From contig NZ_BMGA01000001.1 of NCBI RefSeq assembly GCF_014639535.1, positions 992,001 to 1,056,000 of the forward strand: DNA of 64,000 nt, read 5' to 3'. Both the position numbers and the translations under genes were made by a program. Each line of letters begins with the position of its first letter. Position 1 is the stretch's first letter. Below, piece by piece: positions 62,241-64,000 of the stretch. The stretch comes from Flavobacterium palustre (GTDB lineage Bacteria; Bacteroidota; Bacteroidia; Flavobacteriales; Flavobacteriaceae). The notes below the pieces were generated by a model. It made no database searches, was not told where the DNA came from, and was given only the letters and a program-made list of their open reading frames with translations.

Positions 62241-63473
62241 TTGAAATATTTTTTAATAATTATAATTGCACTGACTTTAGTAGTATCCTGTAAAAAAACA
62301 GATTCTAAAACCGTTAAAAAGCAGTTAGTTGATAAGCAGAAGCAAAAAAAAGATAATTCTGATTTTGGATTTAATTTCTCCGATTTTAATGTGGTTCAGG
62401 ATACCGTAAAAAAAGGAGATACTTTTGGAACAATTATTAATGGACAAAATATTGGCGACCGAAAAATTTATGAAATTGTAAACGAGATAAAAGACACTTT
62501 TGATGTACGTGTTATTAGACCTGATAAGGCTTTTACGATGTTGCGTTCTAAAGACAAGACCAATAAACTTCAGGTTTTTGTCTATGAGCCTAATGATTTG
62601 ATGTATTATGTTTTTGATCTTCGTGATTCGGCAGTAGTAGCTTATAAGAAACTGCGTCCGGTAACTTATAAACGGAGAGTAATTACCGGTGTTTTAAAAG
62701 GATCTTTATCGGAAACGCTTTCAAATTCAGGTGTTGATGCTAATCTGGCGAGTCAAATTACTAAAATTTATTCCTGGTCAATTGATTTTTTCAAATTAAA
62801 GAAAGGTGATCGGTTTGGGATTGCTTTCAATGAACGCTATATCAACGATTCAATTTATAATGGTGTGAGTAACATCGAAGGTGCATTTTTTGAATACAAA
62901 GGAAAAATTATGTATGCTTTTCCGTTTGTACAAAATGAGGCTTCAGGGAAAGTGGATTATTATGACGAAGAAGGAAAAACAATGAAAAATCTCTTTCTGA
63001 AATCACCCATTAAGTTCAGCCGAATTACTTCCCGATTTACAATGAACAGATTTCATCCTGTGCAACACCGCTGGAAGGCACACAAAGGAACCGATTATGC
63101 TGCTCCTACGGGGACGCCTATTATGACTACAGCGGCAGGTGTGGTAGAAACAACGGGATATACCGCCGGTAACGGGAATTTTGTAAAAGTAAAACACAAT
63201 GGTACTTATTCAACGCAGTATTTACACATGTCAAAAATCTTAGTAAGACGTGGTCAACATGTTAATCAGGGCGATGTTATTGGTCGGGTGGGAAGCACAG
63301 GTTTAGCATCAGGACCGCATGTGTGTTATCGTTTTTGGAAAAATGGAGTACAGGTTGATGCTTTAAAATTAAAATTGCCTACAGGAACACCAATGGAAAG
63401 CAGGAACAAGGCGAGATTTTTGAGTGTTATCGAACCTTTAAAGCGGGAATTGGATAGTATTGGGAATTTATAA
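62241..63473 (+). CDS. M23 peptidoglycan DD-metallopeptidase lipoprotein
   Basis: 410 residues, TTG start, lipobox VVSC at about residue 17. A LysM-like/OapA region (VKKGDTFGTIINGQNIG) precedes the M23 domain. Zn ligands: His/Asp in AHKGTDYAAPTGTPI; QYLHMSK carries the catalytic His. The usual HxH motif is HVC (SGPHVCYRFWKNG), so the third ligand is probably cysteine. It cuts or remodels peptidoglycan in the periplasm. ATG starts would lose the signal, so TTG 62241 is kept. Confidence 0.88.
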   Translation: MKYFLIIIIALTLVVSCKKTDSKTVKKQLVDKQKQKKDNSDFGFNFSDFNVVQDTVKKGDTFGTIINGQNIGDRKIYEIVNEIKDTFDVRVIRPDKAFTMLRSKDKTNKLQVFVYEPNDLMYYVFDLRDSAVVAYKKLRPVTYKRRVITGVLKGSLSETLSNSGVDANLASQITKIYSWSIDFFKLKKGDRFGIAFNERYINDSIYNGVSNIEGAFFEYKGKIMYAFPFVQNEASGKVDYYDEEGKTMKNLFLKSPIKFSRITSRFTMNRFHPVQHRWKAHKGTDYAAPTGTPIMTTAAGVVETTGYTAGNGNFVKVKHNGTYSTQYLHMSKILVRRGQHVNQGDVIGRVGSTGLASGPHVCYRFWKNGVQVDALKLKLPTGTPMESRNKARFLSVIEPLKRELDSIGNL

Positions 63474-63492
63474 TTAAAAAAAGAAGTAAATC

Positions 63493-63538
63493 AAAACAGG
63501 AAAAACAATGTGTAGTAGCTTGTATTTCCTGTTTTTTT
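63493..63538 (+). terminator. intrinsic terminator after the M23 gene
   Basis: AAAACAGGAAA (63493-63503) / TTTCCTGTTTT (63525-63535), T-run continues. Confidence 0.85.
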
Positions 63539-63607
63539 ATGGAAAAAACTGGTCGGGTTTTGTTGTGATATAGTTGGAATCCTTTCTGCTATTACAACTA
63601 ATTTCAG

Positions 63608-63615
63608 TATTTTTA
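63608..63615 (+). promoter_or_regulatory. -7-like box TATTTTTA of pgi
   Basis: TATTTTTACGC, about 36 bp before ATG 63651; the same string as before lspA and the DinB gene. Confidence 0.4.
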
Positions 63616-63650
63616 CGCCCAAATCTAAAACACTAAAAACAAAAATATAA

Positions 63651-64000
63651 ATGGCTTTAAGTATTCTAAACCCAACAAAAACGGCTTCTTGGAAGAAGTT
63701 GCAAGCACATTTTGAACAATTACAAAATGTTTCTATGCAGGAAATGTTTCAGCAGGATGCTTCCAGAGCGGAAAAATTCAGCATTCTTTGGAATGATTTT
63801 TTAATTGATTATTCTAAAAATATTGTCAATCAGCAAACAATGGCTTTATTGCTTGAATTGGCTAATGAAATGGGGCTTAAAACCGGAATTGAGGATTATT
63901 TTGGAGGAGGAATAATCAATCAGACCGAAAACAGAGCAGTGCTTCATACCGCATTAAGAGCCAAAGAATCGGCGGTGATTCATGTAAACGGAGTGAACGT
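63651..64000 (+). CDS. pgi: glucose-6-phosphate isomerase (3' truncated by window edge)
   Basis: The first ~116 residues of a cytoplasmic glycolytic enzyme interconverting glucose-6-P and fructose-6-P. ILNPTKTASWKKLQAHFEQL is the N-terminal helix and INQTENRAVLHTALRAKES is the family signature (TENRAVLHTALR). The frame is open to the window end. Confidence 0.95.
   Translation, partial: MALSILNPTKTASWKKLQAHFEQLQNVSMQEMFQQDASRAEKFSILWNDFLIDYSKNIVNQQTMALLLELANEMGLKTGIEDYFGGGIINQTENRAVLHTALRAKESAVIHVNGVN

Overview
The window looks like chromosome from the genus Flavobacterium (Bacteroidota). The DNA is AT-rich and starts lack Shine-Dalgarno sequences. Many starts are preceded by the Bacteroidota -7 promoter box TAnnTTTG. 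Gene content fits Flavobacteriia: a long IleS, a THC0290_0291-type barrel, DUF6268 and DUF6134 proteins, a cysteine-poor TraR/DksA protein, and intergenic palindrome families. No rRNA, tRNA or CRISPR array was seen. LAYOUT. (1) 1-21320, + strand: a polysaccharide-utilisation cluster of secreted enzymes. It holds two GH78 rhamnosidases (the first cut by the window edge), an acetylesterase-like hydrolase, GH95, a GH63/MGH1-like (alpha/alpha)6 hydrolase lipoprotein, a BNR propeller lipoprotein, a secreted sugar isomerase/epimerase-fold protein, a GH67N/GH20b-type hydrolase, a GH2 with malectin and a GH2 lipoprotein. No SusC/SusD, polysaccharide lyase or regulator is visible. The set fits trimming of rhamnose-, fucose/L-galactose-, galactose- and uronate-bearing plant or algal side chains. 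Almost every gap between these genes holds an intergenic palindrome, from several unrelated families. (2) 21565-38989: mostly core genes (U32 peptidase/RlhA-like, cvpA, pheS, gpsA, gmk-nadD-yicC, gdhA, recO), plus a secreted DJ-1/PfpI + alcohol dehydrogenase + LysR module and a small GIY-YIG nuclease gene lying between perfect inverted repeats. (3) 38929-45853, - strand: an envelope or small-molecule operon (barrel lipoprotein, SDR, epimerase, CPBP protease, DUF6134), two related small lipoproteins, a membrane AraC regulator and a DUF6268 barrel. (4) 45854-50742: an accessory island, the most unusual part. It has an orphan protein, a 43-bp tandem array with palindromic cores in front of an HTH-like gene, and single genes of unknown function separated by ~131-bp imperfect inverted repeats that resemble integron cassettes. 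It ends in a REP-associated tyrosine transposase (RAYT) gene flanked by a perfect 28-bp inverted repeat. (5) 50743-64000: core genes ileS, traR/dksA-like, lspA, 5-FTHF cyclo-ligase, uvrC, patatin phospholipase, DUF3108, tryptophan dioxygenase family, M23 peptidase, and the start of pgi. A promoter-plus-terminator pair at 60335-60456 with no reading frame is a candidate small RNA. The strongest leads for something new are the cassette-like array, the two nuclease/transposase genes each bracketed by perfect inverted copies of a repeat, and the 43-bp operator-like array.
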